Assembly: GCF_004028095.1 (NCBI RefSeq)
Contig: NZ_SBHM01000007.1
Coordinates: 434,001-498,000 of the forward strand
DNA: 64,000 bases
Origin: Paenarthrobacter ureafaciens
Lineage (GTDB): Bacteria > Actinomycetota > Actinomycetes > Actinomycetales > Micrococcaceae
Direction of reading: 5' to 3'
Shown: piece after piece, positions 27,910 to 37,206 of the stretch
Layout of the letters: each line of letters starts with the position of its first letter
Position numbering within the stretch: the stretch's first letter is position 1
Program-made: the position numbers and the translations under genes
The notes under the pieces: generated by a model
Seen by the model: only the letters and a program-made list of their open reading frames with translations
Told to the model about the DNA's origin: nothing
Database searches by the model: none

Positions 27910-28005
27910 GTGAAAGAGCGTCTGGGAATCAGGGCCCTTAGGTGAACGAGCGTTGGCAAAAAACGCTCATTATGTGAGAGAGCATCGCGAATGTGGGGGC
28001 ACATC
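27910..28005. repeat. 32-bp-period repeat, locus C (three degenerate units)
   Basis: GTGAAAGAGCG (27910), GTGAACGAGCG (27942) and GTGAGAGAGCA (27974) start units exactly 32 bp apart. The middle unit contains the hairpin GAGCGTT...AACGCTC. It lies between the marP stop and the aroQ start, which are co-directional, so here the array is in a 5' region rather than at a convergent end. Confidence 0.7.
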
Positions 28006-28036
28006 ACGCGGACGGGGGCAGGTCAGGCAGCGGGTA

Positions 28037-29221
28037 TTACTTGCGCGTGCACTGGCCTGACTCCACCGGGGCGCTCAATCCGGGAGCCTGCGCCGCTACC
28101 GGCTGGACGTCCTGCATGGTCAGCGCGAAACCGAGGGCAGCATTGGTTGTTGTTTTGGCAAAGATGAGGCCAGCCACCTGCCCCTGCGTCGTGAGCAAAG
28201 GCCCGCCCGAGTTGCCCGGCTGGACGTCGCCCGCCAGCTTATAGACCAGCTCAGGTGACGGGTTGCTGCCGTAAATGTCCGGAACCAGGATCGTCGAGAT
28301 CCCTTCCACAGTGGCGGGTTTGGACTGGAACGGCCCGCCGTGCGGGTAACCGGCGAACGCTGCGGGACTGCCGTCAGGCAGGTCCCCGCTCAACGGCAGC
28401 GGCGAAGCGGCGAGTCCGTCCACAGCCAACACGGCAATGTCCCGCCGGGGGTCGAAGTAGACCACCCGTCCCGGCAGCGCACCGCCGTCGGGCACTTCCA
28501 CCACCGGTTGCGACACGCCGGCAACGACGTGCGCGTTGGTGACCACGCGCTCCGGTGACACCACGAAGCCGGAACCCGTCTGGTTCTGGCCGCATTGGAA
28601 GGCTGTGCCGGCGATCTTCAGCACGGATTGTGCAGCCTGGTTGAGGGCAGGGGTATCGGTGGACTCGTTGGGGATTTTGGCCGGTGTGGTGGAGCCGAAG
28701 CCCTCGATCAGTTTGGGAATGCCATCGCCGATCACCGTGGACCGCAGTTGCGCCATGGTGGCTTTGACGGGCGTTGGCGTCAGTGAATCGATGTACCGGA
28801 TCACCCTGGATTGCGCCAGCTGCTGTGAGACGAAGGGCACACCGAGGGAACTGATGCTGAAGGCCAACATGGACATGACCAGCGCGGCGACCACGAGGCT
28901 TACCGCACCGCCCACCAGGCGGTCCACAGCGTGCAGCGGCTTAAGCCGCACCACGTGACGGACCCGTCGCCCGATCATGGTTCCGAGTCCATGGCCCAAA
29001 GCAATAAGTACGACGGCGGCAGCCACTGTGGCGGTAAGCCTCCACGCGCTGTCACTCACCCAGCCGCTGACCAGCGGGACCGCGATGAAGGCCGCGATTG
29101 CACCAACGATGAATCCCGCGATCCCGCCGAGGGTCACCAGGAAGCCATTGCGAAGGCCATAGATCAGGTAGGACAAGAGCATGAAAATCAATGCAAAGTC
29201 CAAAATGGTCAAGCCAAACAC
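28037..29221 (-). CDS. marP: Membrane serine protease MarP-like (CvpA + trypsin domain)
   Basis: A 394-residue protein. Four membrane helices within residues 1-120 form the CvpA-type domain (ILDFALIFMLLSYLIYG and following), and the trypsin-like domain is extracytoplasmic. The triad is visible as TNAHVV (His), DPRRDIAVL (Asp) and GNSGGP (Ser). In mycobacteria MarP protects against acid and oxidative stress by activating peptidoglycan hydrolases. GTG 29221 with GAGGAG 6 nt upstream is chosen rather than an earlier in-frame codon. It is divergent from crp, as in related genomes. Confidence 0.9.
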   Translation of the reverse strand: MFGLTILDFALIFMLLSYLIYGLRNGFLVTLGGIAGFIVGAIAAFIAVPLVSGWVSDSAWRLTATVAAAVVLIALGHGLGTMIGRRVRHVVRLKPLHAVDRLVGGAVSLVVAALVMSMLAFSISSLGVPFVSQQLAQSRVIRYIDSLTPTPVKATMAQLRSTVIGDGIPKLIEGFGSTTPAKIPNESTDTPALNQAAQSVLKIAGTAFQCGQNQTGSGFVVSPERVVTNAHVVAGVSQPVVEVPDGGALPGRVVYFDPRRDIAVLAVDGLAASPLPLSGDLPDGSPAAFAGYPHGGPFQSKPATVEGISTILVPDIYGSNPSPELVYKLAGDVQPGNSGGPLLTTQGQVAGLIFAKTTTNAALGFALTMQDVQPVAAQAPGLSAPVESGQCTRK

Positions 29222-29457
29222 CAAGTGCTCCTCATAGCCGGGTAGCGCCAATTCTAGAGGGGGACCCTGACAGTAAACCGTTAGCCCGGTCACGGAGCGG
29301 GCTCGGTCCGGGTTCAGTTGTGGCCTGAAACAGGGCGATCGGGCAACGGAATCCGCGTGATTTCAGCGTTTCACGTGCCAAGTACGTCACAGAACGCTAA
29401 AAATTCTGAAACAATGGCTGAAGCGCCACGACCGAAACTTTATTCTCAGGAGACTTC
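29222..29457. other. 236-bp divergent region between marP and crp
   Basis: It contains the promoters of both genes. CGTGATTTCAGC, TTTCACGTGCC and TACGTCACAG contain CRP half-sites (GTGA or TCAC), but none is paired at the canonical 6-bp spacing, so autoregulation cannot be claimed. The ribosome site CAGGAG of crp is at 29447-29452. Confidence 0.35.
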
Positions 29458-30135
29458 ATGGACATCGAGGTATTGCGCCGCGCACCCCTCTTCGCCACCC
29501 TTGACGACGATGCATTCCGCTTGCTGACAGACGAACTCACCGAGGTGGATCTTTCCCGCGGGGCGTCGGTGTTCCGCGAAGGAGACCAGGGTGACCAGCT
29601 CTACTTCATTGTGTCCGGCAAGGTAAAGCTCGGCCGCACTTCCCCCGACGGCCGTGAGTCGCTGCTGGCGATCCTCGGCCCCGGTGAACTCTTCGGCGAG
29701 ATGGCCCTGTTCGATCCGAGCCCCCGCACCGCTACGGCAACCGCTGTCTCGGAGACCCGCCTCGCCGGCCTGAAGAACGAGAGCCTCAACGCACTGCTCC
29801 GCACCCGCCCTGAGGTGTCGGCCCAGCTGCTGCAGGCCTTGGCGCGCCGCCTGCGCCGCACCAACGATTCCCTGTCCGACCTCGTCTTCTCCGACGTCCC
29901 CGGCCGCGTAGCGAAGGCCCTCCTGGACCTCGCCGACCGCTTCGGCCGCCCTGCGACCGACGGCGTGCTGGTCGCCCACGAACTGACGCAGGAAGAACTG
30001 GCCCAGCTGGTCGGCGCATCCCGCGAAACTGTCAACAAGGCCCTGGCCGAATTCGTCCAGCGCGGTTGGCTGCGGTTGGAAGCGCGCGCCGTCGTTATTC
30101 TCGACATGCAGCGCCTGCGTCAGCGCTCCCGCTAA
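29458..30135 (+). CDS. crp: Crp/Fnr-family transcriptional regulator (CRP/GlxR type)
   Basis: A 225-residue regulator. The cyclic-nucleotide domain (residues 10-120) includes GELFGEMALFDPSPRTATATA, the phosphate-binding cassette with Glu, Arg and Thr as needed for cAMP. The C-terminal winged HTH has LTQEELAQLVGASRETVNKAL as recognition region. There is no Fnr-type N-terminal cysteine cluster. It is close in plan to mycobacterial Crp and corynebacterial GlxR, global regulators of carbon use. Candidate target in this window: acsA. It is followed by a strong terminator. Confidence 0.92.
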   Translation: MDIEVLRRAPLFATLDDDAFRLLTDELTEVDLSRGASVFREGDQGDQLYFIVSGKVKLGRTSPDGRESLLAILGPGELFGEMALFDPSPRTATATAVSETRLAGLKNESLNALLRTRPEVSAQLLQALARRLRRTNDSLSDLVFSDVPGRVAKALLDLADRFGRPATDGVLVAHELTQEELAQLVGASRETVNKALAEFVQRGWLRLEARAVVILDMQRLRQRSR

Positions 30136-30150
30136 ACCCCCTTCGCAAAG

Positions 30151-30184
30151 AGGCCGCTCCGGTGATCACCGGGGCGGCCTTTTT
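30151..30184 (+). terminator. Rho-independent terminator of crp
   Basis: AGGCCGCTCCGG pairs with CCGGGGCGGCCT around the centre TGATCA, with one G-T pair, followed by TTTTT. It begins 15 nt after the crp stop and immediately precedes the 32-bp repeat array. Confidence 0.85.
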
Positions 30185-30185
30185 C

Positions 30186-30323
30186 GTGAGAGAGGAACGC
30201 CCGAAAATGGGCGGGACGTGACAGAGGGACGCCGGAAAACGGGCGGGAAGTGATAGAGGAACGCCTCAAAACCGGCGGGAAGTGACAGAGGGACGCCGGA
30301 AAACGGGCGGGAAGTGATAGAGG
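30186..30323. repeat. 32-bp tandem repeat array, locus D (four units plus a partial)
   Basis: Units start at 30186, 30218, 30250, 30282 and 30314, each GTGAGAGAGG, GTGACAGAGG or GTGATAGAGG, exactly 32 bp apart. Within units CGCC and GGCG flank an A-rich centre, so each could fold into a small hairpin. The last partial unit ends next to the stop codon of the convergent Nudix gene. Confidence 0.9.
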
Positions 30324-30324
30324 G

Positions 30325-31236
30325 TCAGCGTTCGCGCTGGGGTTCGCCCGGGACGGTCCTTGCGGCTTCAACCTCGAGCATGAGCTGCCCGCCCTCGTCC
30401 ACGAGCCGGGGCTGGTAGACATGCGCCTTCCGCTTGTAGCTCAGGTAAGCGATGCAGCCGTTGGCGTGGGCCATTTTCTCGAGCATGATCTCAGACCCGG
30501 GAACCAGCAGCTCGCCGAGCTTGTGGCCGACGGTGTTTTCCTGTGCCACTTCATCACCCAAGGCGGAGGTGTCCCTGAGGGCAATAGCCTCGGCAGCATT
30601 GACCCATCGGCCCCATACGCCCTTGCTGCCCAGGATGCTCGGCTGCTGGTTGACGGGAACAGTGGCCGCGAAATAGCGCGTGTTGAAGCGTGAGTGCGCG
30701 AAGTCGGGGCTGAGCCAATTGACCAGGGGTTTGAGGAGGTCGGTGCGCACGGACAGTCCGCGCTTCGCCAGGACTTCTGTGAAGGATTTCTCCTGGGCGG
30801 CAACAGCCTCGCGGGCCTTCATCCATTCCACGGTGGAGTTCGACTCCACCGTGGAGGCAGCGTCAGGGCCTGCCAACAGAACGCCGGTCTCTTCGAAGAG
30901 CTCCCTGATGGCGCCCACCACGTGACGGCGGGCGAGTCCGACGTCGTCCGTCCCCATCTGCTCGGCCCAGTGCTGGGGCGACGGGCCCAACCAACCGACG
31001 GGTTCGTCGTCGGAGGGTTCAAGCGAACCGCCGGGGAACGCGAGAACGCCCAACGGCGAGGAGCCGGGCCTGTAACCAAGCCACGTCTCCAAGCCGGTGG
31101 GCGAATCACGCAGCAGGACAACGGATGATGCGTAGCGGGCGGCCCTGGGGGTCCGCTCGCCAAGGTGAAGCCAGTTCTCTGCCGCTCCTTCGAGTTCAGG
31201 AGGCAGGACAAACAGGCGACGGGCAAGCTGAGGCAC
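30325..31236 (-). CDS. NUDIX hydrolase, NUDT19-like
   Basis: A 303-residue Nudix protein. The box is split in the manner of the NUDT19-like group: FPGGSLEPSDDEPV, an insertion of about 35 residues, then GAIRELFEETGVLL. SSVVLLRDSPTGLETWLGYR is the domain start. The C-terminal half (LLKPLVNWLSPDFAHSRFNTRYF) is conserved in the family and may bind a CoA-like substrate. The substrate is not established by sequence. It lies 17 nt after the ridA gene on the same strand and is probably cotranscribed with it. Its stop touches the 32-bp repeat array. Confidence 0.8.
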   Translation of the reverse strand: MPQLARRLFVLPPELEGAAENWLHLGERTPRAARYASSVVLLRDSPTGLETWLGYRPGSSPLGVLAFPGGSLEPSDDEPVGWLGPSPQHWAEQMGTDDVGLARRHVVGAIRELFEETGVLLAGPDAASTVESNSTVEWMKAREAVAAQEKSFTEVLAKRGLSVRTDLLKPLVNWLSPDFAHSRFNTRYFAATVPVNQQPSILGSKGVWGRWVNAAEAIALRDTSALGDEVAQENTVGHKLGELLVPGSEIMLEKMAHANGCIAYLSYKRKAHVYQPRLVDEGGQLMLEVEAARTVPGEPQRER

Positions 31237-31253
31237 TTGGGTGAACCGGTTCC

Positions 31254-31790
31254 TTAGCTGAATTCAGCGATGAGCTCGACCTCGACAGGCGAGTCAAGCG
31301 GCAATACGGCAACGCCGACGGCGGAACGGGCGTGGATGCCGGCGTCGCCGAATACCTGGCCCAGGAGTTCGGAAGCGCCGTTGATGACACCGGGCTGGCC
31401 GGTGAACGTGGGATCGGATGAGACGAAGCCAACAACTTTGACGATCCGGGTAACGCGGTCGAGGTCGCCGATGACGCTCTTCACTGCTGCGAGGGCGTTG
31501 ATCGCGCATACGGCGGCGTAACGCTTGGCGTCCTCGGGATCGACGGTGGGCTCATCGGACGTGCCGAGTTCGCCTGTGGAGACCTTGCCCGTAGCTTCGA
31601 GTTTGCCGTTAATAAAGGGCAGCTGGCCGGAGGTGTAGACGTAGCTGCCGGACACGACGGCCGGAACGTAGGCAGCAACCGGAGCGGCGACCTCGGGAAG
31701 GGTCAGTCCGAGCTCCGCGAGGCGCTGTTCGACGGCGGACGTCGGAGCGCCCGATTCCGCGGCAGAGGTGGTTTCTGCGGGGGTAGTCAT
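31254..31790 (-). CDS. RidA-family enamine/imine deaminase
   Basis: A 178-residue RidA/YjgF protein, longer than the usual 130 because of an N-terminal extension of about 20 residues. YVYTSGQLPFINGKLEATG and the C-terminal ARSAVGVAVLPLDSPVEVELIAEFS match the family; the arginine in HARSAVG corresponds to the substrate-binding arginine. RidA proteins hydrolyse reactive 2-aminoacrylate and similar enamines. It follows the DUF4177 gene by 2 nt and precedes the Nudix gene, forming a three-gene operon. Confidence 0.87.
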   Translation of the reverse strand: MTTPAETTSAAESGAPTSAVEQRLAELGLTLPEVAAPVAAYVPAVVSGSYVYTSGQLPFINGKLEATGKVSTGELGTSDEPTVDPEDAKRYAAVCAINALAAVKSVIGDLDRVTRIVKVVGFVSSDPTFTGQPGVINGASELLGQVFGDAGIHARSAVGVAVLPLDSPVEVELIAEFS

Positions 31791-31792
31791 TG

Positions 31793-31948
31793 TTACTGCT
31801 TCTCCCTTTTAAGGTATGCGACAAGTCCTTTGCCATCGGGGCCACCGACGACCTGTACAAGCTCCCAGCCGTCCTCGCCCCATTGGTCCAGGATCTGCTT
31901 CGTGGCATGGATTATGAGCGGAATCGTGGCGTACTCCCATTTGGTCAT
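31793..31948 (-). CDS. DUF4177 small protein
   Basis: A 51-residue protein, MTKWEYATIPLII to VAYLKREKQ, with the DUF4177 pattern W-E-Y, Q-I-L-D-x-W-G-x-x-G-W-E-L. The function is unknown. It is immediately upstream of ridA in mycobacteria as well (recalled as Rv3678A), which supports the gene. ATG 31948 is only 37 bp from the divergent ponA start, so the two promoters must overlap. Confidence 0.85.
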   Translation of the reverse strand: MTKWEYATIPLIIHATKQILDQWGEDGWELVQVVGGPDGKGLVAYLKREKQ

Positions 31949-31985
31949 GACAGAAAGCCTAGCCCTTGCCGGTAAAGTGGAAAAC

Positions 31986-34304
31986 ATGGTGACTCGCAAG
32001 AACCCCATATTCGACACTGCCACCACCCTCGGAAAGATTCTAGGTTTCCTTGGCGTGAGTGCAATTTGTGGCGTCTTGGTGGCGGGCCTCTTGGTCCCGG
32101 CCGCCGCCGTCTCCGGCAGTGCCGCCAGTGGTTCCATCCAGTTCTTTGACACGCTTCCGGCGGAGCTCCAAGTGGACCCGCCGAGCCAGAACACCACGAT
32201 TCTGGCCAAGGACGGATCGCCCATTGCGTCGATCTACGCGGAGAACCGGACGAAGGTCCCCCTCGACCAGATGAGCCCCTTCATCAAGGACGCTGTCATC
32301 GCGATCGAGGACAGCCGTTTTTATGAGCACGGCGGCATCGACACCACGGGCATCATGCGCGCGCTGGTGAGCACGGCCCGCGGTAACAAGCAGGGTGCGT
32401 CCACCATCACCCAGCAGTACGTCAACAACGTCATCAACGAGTCACTGGTGGCTTCCGGCAAGGAAGAAGACGTCAAGCTCAACGGCCTTAACAAGGGCGT
32501 TGGGGACAAGCTGCGTGAAATGAAGCTCGCGATCGCCTTGGAGAAGAAGTTCTCCAAGGAGCAGATCCTTGAGGGATACCTCAACATTGTCTTCTTCAAC
32601 CGTGACGCTTACGGCATCGAAGCCGCTTCCAAGTTCTTCTTCAGCACCAGCGCGAAGGACCTGACGCTGCCGCAGGCAGCCCTGCTTGCAGGCCTGGTCA
32701 ACAGCCCCTCGGCCTTTGATCCGATCAGCAACCCGGACAACTCCAAGAAGCGCCGCGACCTGGTGCTGGCCGCCATGGTCAACCAGGGCAAAATCACCCA
32801 GGCAGAGTACGACGAGGCTGTGGCCACTCCTGTCACCACCAAGGTCACCCCGGCCCGCCAGGGTTGCGCCTACGCCACCATGGCTCCGTACTTCTGTGAC
32901 TACGTGCTCCACCTTCTCTTGAACAACCCCGCCTACGGCGAAACTTCCGACGATCGCGAGAAGCGCATCATGCGCGGCGGCCTCACCATCCAGACCACCC
33001 TCGACCCCACGGCCCAGGCTGTGGCACAGCAGCAGGTGGACGGTACGGCCGGCGCCAACCCGGACAAGTGGGGAGCGTCGATCGTCTCCGTGCAGCCGGG
33101 CACCGGCCAGATCGTGAGCATGGCCCAGAACACCGTGTGGCTCCCGCAAGAGGGCAAGTTCGATCAAACCCAGAACTTCAACGTGGACGTCATGGACGCC
33201 AAGGGCAACGACCTGAACGGCATCGGTGGCTTCCAGCCCGGCTCGACGATGAAGCCGTTTACGTTCGCCGAATGGTTGAACGAAGGCAAGTCCATGAACC
33301 AGACGGTCAACGCAGCACAGCGCCGGTATCCGCAGAACTTCCCTTGGAAGAACACCTGCGAGACGCCGACCGTTGGGTGGTATGACGCGACGAATGGCAC
33401 GTTCGATCTCCAGAACTCCGAGGAGAACTACTACCGGAACATGACGGTCCTCTACGGCCTGATGAACTCCATCAACACCGCCACGTTCGCTTCAGCGGCA
33501 CAGGTGGACCTCTGTGGGATTCAGAAGATTGTTGACGCTGTGGGAATCCATGGCGGTCTGCCCGCGCGGGACAAGGAAACCGGCAAGATCACGGATCCGA
33601 ATCCCAAGGTCCCCATGACCACGCTGTCCAACCTGATCGGTGCGACGCAGACCGCACCGCTGACGATGGCCAGTGCTTTCGCGACCTTCGCTGCCGACGG
33701 CAAGTACTGTGAACCGATCGCCATCACGTCAGTGAAAGACCAGACCGGAGCTGACCTCCCGGCGCAGTCGTCCAACTGCAAGGACGCCGTAAAACCTGAG
33801 GTTGCGCGCGGCGTGGCTTATGCGATGCAGGAAGTACTGAATGCCGGTTCCGGTTCCTTGATCCGGCCCGCACTCAGCACCCGCAACAACTTCCCCGTCG
33901 CTGCCAAGACCGGTACCAACGACTCCAACGGCTCCACGTGGGTTGTCGGGTACACCACCGGCCTGGCCACGGCCTCTTGGTTCGGCGATCCCTTGGGTGA
34001 CCAGCTCCGCCCGGGCCGTAACATCACCGTCAACGGCAAGTTCTACCAGTCCATTGACGGTTACATGATCGCCGGCCCGCAGTTCACCAACTTTATGCTG
34101 GCGGTGGCACCGGCGTATGGAACCAACCCGTTCCCGGCACCGCCATCGAACCTCATGGGTGGCGGAGCACCGCAGCGCAACACCACACCGGCGCCCAACA
34201 CCCAGAACAGCAAGGCCCCGTCGAACGGCGGCAACAGCGGCAATAGTGGCAACAACGGGAACAACGGTGGAAACGGCAATAACAACGGCCCCGGCAAGGA
34301 CTAA
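31986..34304 (+). CDS. Bifunctional class A penicillin-binding protein (PonA2-like)
   Basis: A 772-residue peptidoglycan synthase. There is one N-terminal membrane helix (residues 17-45). The GT51 glycosyltransferase has IAIEDSRFYEHGGID with the catalytic Glu and GASTITQQYVNN. The transpeptidase has STMK, the SIN motif in LMNSINTATFA, and KTGT. The C-terminus ends in a proline/asparagine/glycine-rich tail (NGGNSGNSGNNGNNGG) and lacks the PASTA domain of mycobacterial PonA2. TAAAGT lies 7 nt before ATG 31986, indicating a leaderless transcript. No whiB gene lies next to it, unlike in mycobacteria. Confidence 0.92.
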   Translation: MVTRKNPIFDTATTLGKILGFLGVSAICGVLVAGLLVPAAAVSGSAASGSIQFFDTLPAELQVDPPSQNTTILAKDGSPIASIYAENRTKVPLDQMSPFIKDAVIAIEDSRFYEHGGIDTTGIMRALVSTARGNKQGASTITQQYVNNVINESLVASGKEEDVKLNGLNKGVGDKLREMKLAIALEKKFSKEQILEGYLNIVFFNRDAYGIEAASKFFFSTSAKDLTLPQAALLAGLVNSPSAFDPISNPDNSKKRRDLVLAAMVNQGKITQAEYDEAVATPVTTKVTPARQGCAYATMAPYFCDYVLHLLLNNPAYGETSDDREKRIMRGGLTIQTTLDPTAQAVAQQQVDGTAGANPDKWGASIVSVQPGTGQIVSMAQNTVWLPQEGKFDQTQNFNVDVMDAKGNDLNGIGGFQPGSTMKPFTFAEWLNEGKSMNQTVNAAQRRYPQNFPWKNTCETPTVGWYDATNGTFDLQNSEENYYRNMTVLYGLMNSINTATFASAAQVDLCGIQKIVDAVGIHGGLPARDKETGKITDPNPKVPMTTLSNLIGATQTAPLTMASAFATFAADGKYCEPIAITSVKDQTGADLPAQSSNCKDAVKPEVARGVAYAMQEVLNAGSGSLIRPALSTRNNFPVAAKTGTNDSNGSTWVVGYTTGLATASWFGDPLGDQLRPGRNITVNGKFYQSIDGYMIAGPQFTNFMLAVAPAYGTNPFPAPPSNLMGGGAPQRNTTPAPNTQNSKAPSNGGNSGNSGNNGNNGGNGNNNGPGKD

Positions 34305-34307
34305 CTA

Positions 34308-35255
34308 GTGACTTTCCGTGATTCCCTGGCAAACCGCGTCCGCGTTATTGGGCGCGGTTTCGCCGTAACCACAGCAATCGGAGCAACAGCCGGCGCAGCA
34401 GCTGCCGCCTACGGCTGGTGGGAAAAGGACCAGTTCGAGCTCAGGCGGGAGACGCTGCCCATTCTGCCCGAGGACTTTGGACCACTCCGCGTCCTGCACC
34501 TGAGCGACATCCACTTCGTCCCGGGACAAGACAAAAAGGCGCAGTGGCTGCGGTCTTTGGCAGACCTCAAACCGGACCTCGTGGTCAATACCGGTGACAA
34601 CCTGAGCCACCAGAAGGCAATAGATCCCTTGGTGGAGGCGCTCCGTCCCCTGATGGAATTCCCGGGCGTCTTTGTGCCGGGTTCCAACGACTATTACGCG
34701 CCCCGCATGAAGAATCCGGCCGGCTACTTCCGTGGACCGTCAAAGCCCAAGCAAGACCCCATCAAGCTCGACTGGCCCAAGCTCCGCACGGCCTTCGGCA
34801 TGGGCGGGTGGATCGAACTGACCAACCGGGCCCAATCGGTGGTCATCGACGGCCTGCGCTTCGACTTCTCCGGCGTCGATGATCCGCATCTGAAGCGTGA
34901 CCGCTTTGCCGGTTGGCCCCGAGGCACGGTCAATCAGGATGCCCGCCCGCACCTGAAGGTTGGGGTAATCCACGCTCCGTACCAACGCGTCCTGGACCGC
35001 TTCACCGAAGCGGAGGCAGACCTCATCCTCGCCGGGCACACCCACGGCGGCCAGATCTGCATCCCCGGCTACGGTGCGCTCGTGTCCAATTGCGACCTCC
35101 CCACGTGGCGCGCCCGCGGCCTCCACGATTGGGAAAGCGATGGATTCACGACGCCGGTGAACGTCTCCGGCGGCATCGGAACCTCCCGCTTCGCCCCGGT
35201 ACGCATAGCTTGCCGGCCTGAAGCGGTCCTGTTGACCCTTACGGCCCGCAACTGA
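34308..35255 (+). CDS. Metallophosphoesterase
   Basis: A 315-residue calcineurin-like phosphoesterase. After an N-terminal hydrophobic segment (residues 18-35) come the metal-binding motifs LSDIH, TGDN, GSND, then IHAPY and GHTHGGQ. The order and the membrane anchor resemble YaeI/YkuE-type enzymes, which act on lipid-linked phosphates; the substrate is not known here. GTG 34308 is 4 nt after the PBP stop, and the same pair occurs in mycobacteria (recalled as Rv3682 and Rv3683). A role in cell-envelope turnover with the PBP is inferred. Confidence 0.9.
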   Translation: MTFRDSLANRVRVIGRGFAVTTAIGATAGAAAAAYGWWEKDQFELRRETLPILPEDFGPLRVLHLSDIHFVPGQDKKAQWLRSLADLKPDLVVNTGDNLSHQKAIDPLVEALRPLMEFPGVFVPGSNDYYAPRMKNPAGYFRGPSKPKQDPIKLDWPKLRTAFGMGGWIELTNRAQSVVIDGLRFDFSGVDDPHLKRDRFAGWPRGTVNQDARPHLKVGVIHAPYQRVLDRFTEAEADLILAGHTHGGQICIPGYGALVSNCDLPTWRARGLHDWESDGFTTPVNVSGGIGTSRFAPVRIACRPEAVLLTLTARN

Positions 35256-35406
35256 ACCAGCTGCGGCATTACAAAGCCCAATAACTGGGACCATCATTCC
35301 AACGGCGTCGCGCCATCCTGTGAAACGAATCACGGCATGGCATAGGGTTGTTGCTACGGGAAACTACCTCCGCACCACCTGAAGATCCAGCTGTTGAGAA
35401 GCGGGC

Positions 35407-37206
35407 ATGTCCAAGCAAACGTCGTTCTTTACCTCCGTCGGCCGGCTATACCCCCATGTGCGGCCCATCCTGCCCCGGCTTTTCATGGGCCTTTTGTGCG
35501 CCTTGCTTGCCAGTGTCGTGGCACTGGCCATCCCGCAGGTGCTCCGGGTACTGGTCAATAACTCCCTTGAACCCGACGGCAACCCGGGCGCCGTCTGGAC
35601 TGCCGCCGTCGTGATTCTTGCGCTTGGCGTGGGCGAAGCGGGACTGGTGGCGCTGCGCCGTCAGTTCGTGATCAACCCTGCGACCACGGTCGAGACGAAG
35701 ATGAGGGTGTCCCTGTACGGGCACTTGCAGCAGCTCACGGTTGCCTTCCATGATCGCTGGGGTTCGGGGCAACTGCTCTCGCGGGCCATGACGGACCTCA
35801 GCTTCCTCCGCCGCTGGATGGCATTCGGCGCCATCATGCTGGTGGTCACGACGCTCACGGTGATCATTGGCGTGGGCGTCATGTTCTCCATGAGCTGGCA
35901 GTTGGCGTTGATCTTCCTGGCCGCTGCCGTCCCGATCATGGTCAACTCGTTCCGTTTCCGCCGCCGCTTCAGCCTGGTCACGCGGCTCAGCCAGGACCAG
36001 GCCGGCGACCTTGCCACCACAGTGGAAGAGTCGGTCCATGGCATCCGCGTCCTCAAGGCGTTCGGCCGCAGCCGGGAAGCGCTGGAGAACTTCAATGGAC
36101 AGGCCGAGGAACTTCGCCAGACGGAGATCGCCAAAGCCAAGCAACAGGCCGGCTTCACGCTGGTAGTCACCCTCCTGCCCGAACTTGCCCTGGGTGTTGG
36201 ACTGGTAGTCGGCATCATGCTGGCTGCTTCAGGCCAGCTGAGCATTGGAGCGCTCGTGGCCTTCTTCGCCACCGCGGCGGTCGTGGCGACTCCCGTGGAA
36301 TTCTCGGGCATGCTTCTGGCCATGGCGCTGACCGCCAAAACCGCGCTTGACCGCCACTTCGAGGTCATGGACACGGTCAACACCATCACGTCCCCGGACC
36401 AGCCCGCCACCCCTTCCGTGGTCAGGGGCGCCTTGCGCTTTGAGCACGCAGGCTTCGGGTTCGACGACGGCGGGACGCTCCTGCGCGACGTCACCCTGGA
36501 CATCCGCCCCGGCGAAACCATGGCCCTCGTGGGCATCACGGGAAGCGGAAAGAGCGCCATGCTGCAGCTGGTTCCGCGCCTCTACGACGTGACCGAAGGA
36601 GCTGTGACCATCGACGGCGTGGACGTGCGCGATTTCGACCTCCAAGAACTCCGGAGGATTGTGGCAGTGGCGTTCGAGGACACCACGCTCTTCTCCAGTT
36701 CCGTCCGGGACAACGTCCTGCTGGGCGCGCCCGACGCCTCGGATGCAGCCCTCGACGAAGCACTTGACGTCGCCCAGGCACAGTTCGCCTATTCATTGCC
36801 GGACGGCGTGGACACCTTGATCGGAGAGGAAGGGCTGAGCCTCTCCGGTGGCCAGCGGCAAAGGATCGCCCTGGCCCGTGCCATCGCAGCCAAGCCGAAG
36901 GTCCTGGTGTTGGATGACCCCCTGTCCGCCTTGGACGTCAACACCGAGGAACGCGTGGAAGCGCGGCTTCGCGATGTCCTCCACGACACCACGACGCTCA
37001 TCGTTGCGCACAGGCCGTCCACGGTAGCGTTGGCGGACCGCGTGGCCTTGCTCGAAAACGGAACAATCACCGCCGTCGGAACCCATACCGAACTCCTGGC
37101 CAACAACGCCCACTACCGCTACGTCATCGCGAGCCTGGACACCGGGCCCAAGGACCTGGACAGCGAACTGCACGATCTCGAGGACGCAGAGGAGGCCCGC
37201 CGGTGA
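35407..37206 (+). CDS. ABC exporter subunit A (degenerate catalytic site)
   Basis: A 599-residue fused permease-ATPase. Six helices occupy residues 1-300. The NBD has Walker [10 protein letters not shown], signature [14 protein letters not shown], Walker [14 protein letters not shown] and H-loop VAHRPST. The residue after the Walker B aspartate is Asp instead of the catalytic Glu, the mark of the degenerate site in heterodimeric exporters. It overlaps the second subunit by 4 nt, so equal translation is expected. The substrate is unknown; relatives export lipids or drugs. Confidence 0.9.
   Translation: MSKQTSFFTSVGRLYPHVRPILPRLFMGLLCALLASVVALAIPQVLRVLVNNSLEPDGNPGAVWTAAVVILALGVGEAGLVALRRQFVINPATTVETKMRVSLYGHLQQLTVAFHDRWGSGQLLSRAMTDLSFLRRWMAFGAIMLVVTTLTVIIGVGVMFSMSWQLALIFLAAAVPIMVNSFRFRRRFSLVTRLSQDQAGDLATTVEESVHGIRVLKAFGRSREALENFNGQAEELRQTEIAKAKQQAGFTLVVTLLPELALGVGLVVGIMLAASGQLSIGALVAFFATAAVVATPVEFSGMLLAMALTAKTALDRHFEVMDTVNTITSPDQPATPSVVRGALRFEHAGFGFDDGGTLLRDVTLDIRPGETMALVGITGSGKSAMLQLVPRLYDVTEGAVTIDGVDVRDFDLQELRRIVAVAFEDTTLFSSSVRDNVLLGAPDASDAALDEALDVAQAQFAYSLPDGVDTLIGEEGLSLSGGQRQRIALARAIAAKPKVLVLDDPLSALDVNTEERVEARLRDVLHDTTTLIVAHRPSTVALADRVALLENGTITAVGTHTELLANNAHYRYVIASLDTGPKDLDSELHDLEDAEEARR

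Noticed and set aside
29343..29395. CRP autoregulatory site upstream of crp
   Set aside because: GTGA and TCAC half-sites exist but are spaced by 10 bp rather than 6, so a functional dyad cannot be supported.
31949..31985. A whiB gene next to the penicillin-binding protein, as in mycobacteria
   Set aside because: Only 37 bp separate the divergent DUF4177 and PBP genes; no four-cysteine WhiB frame is present.
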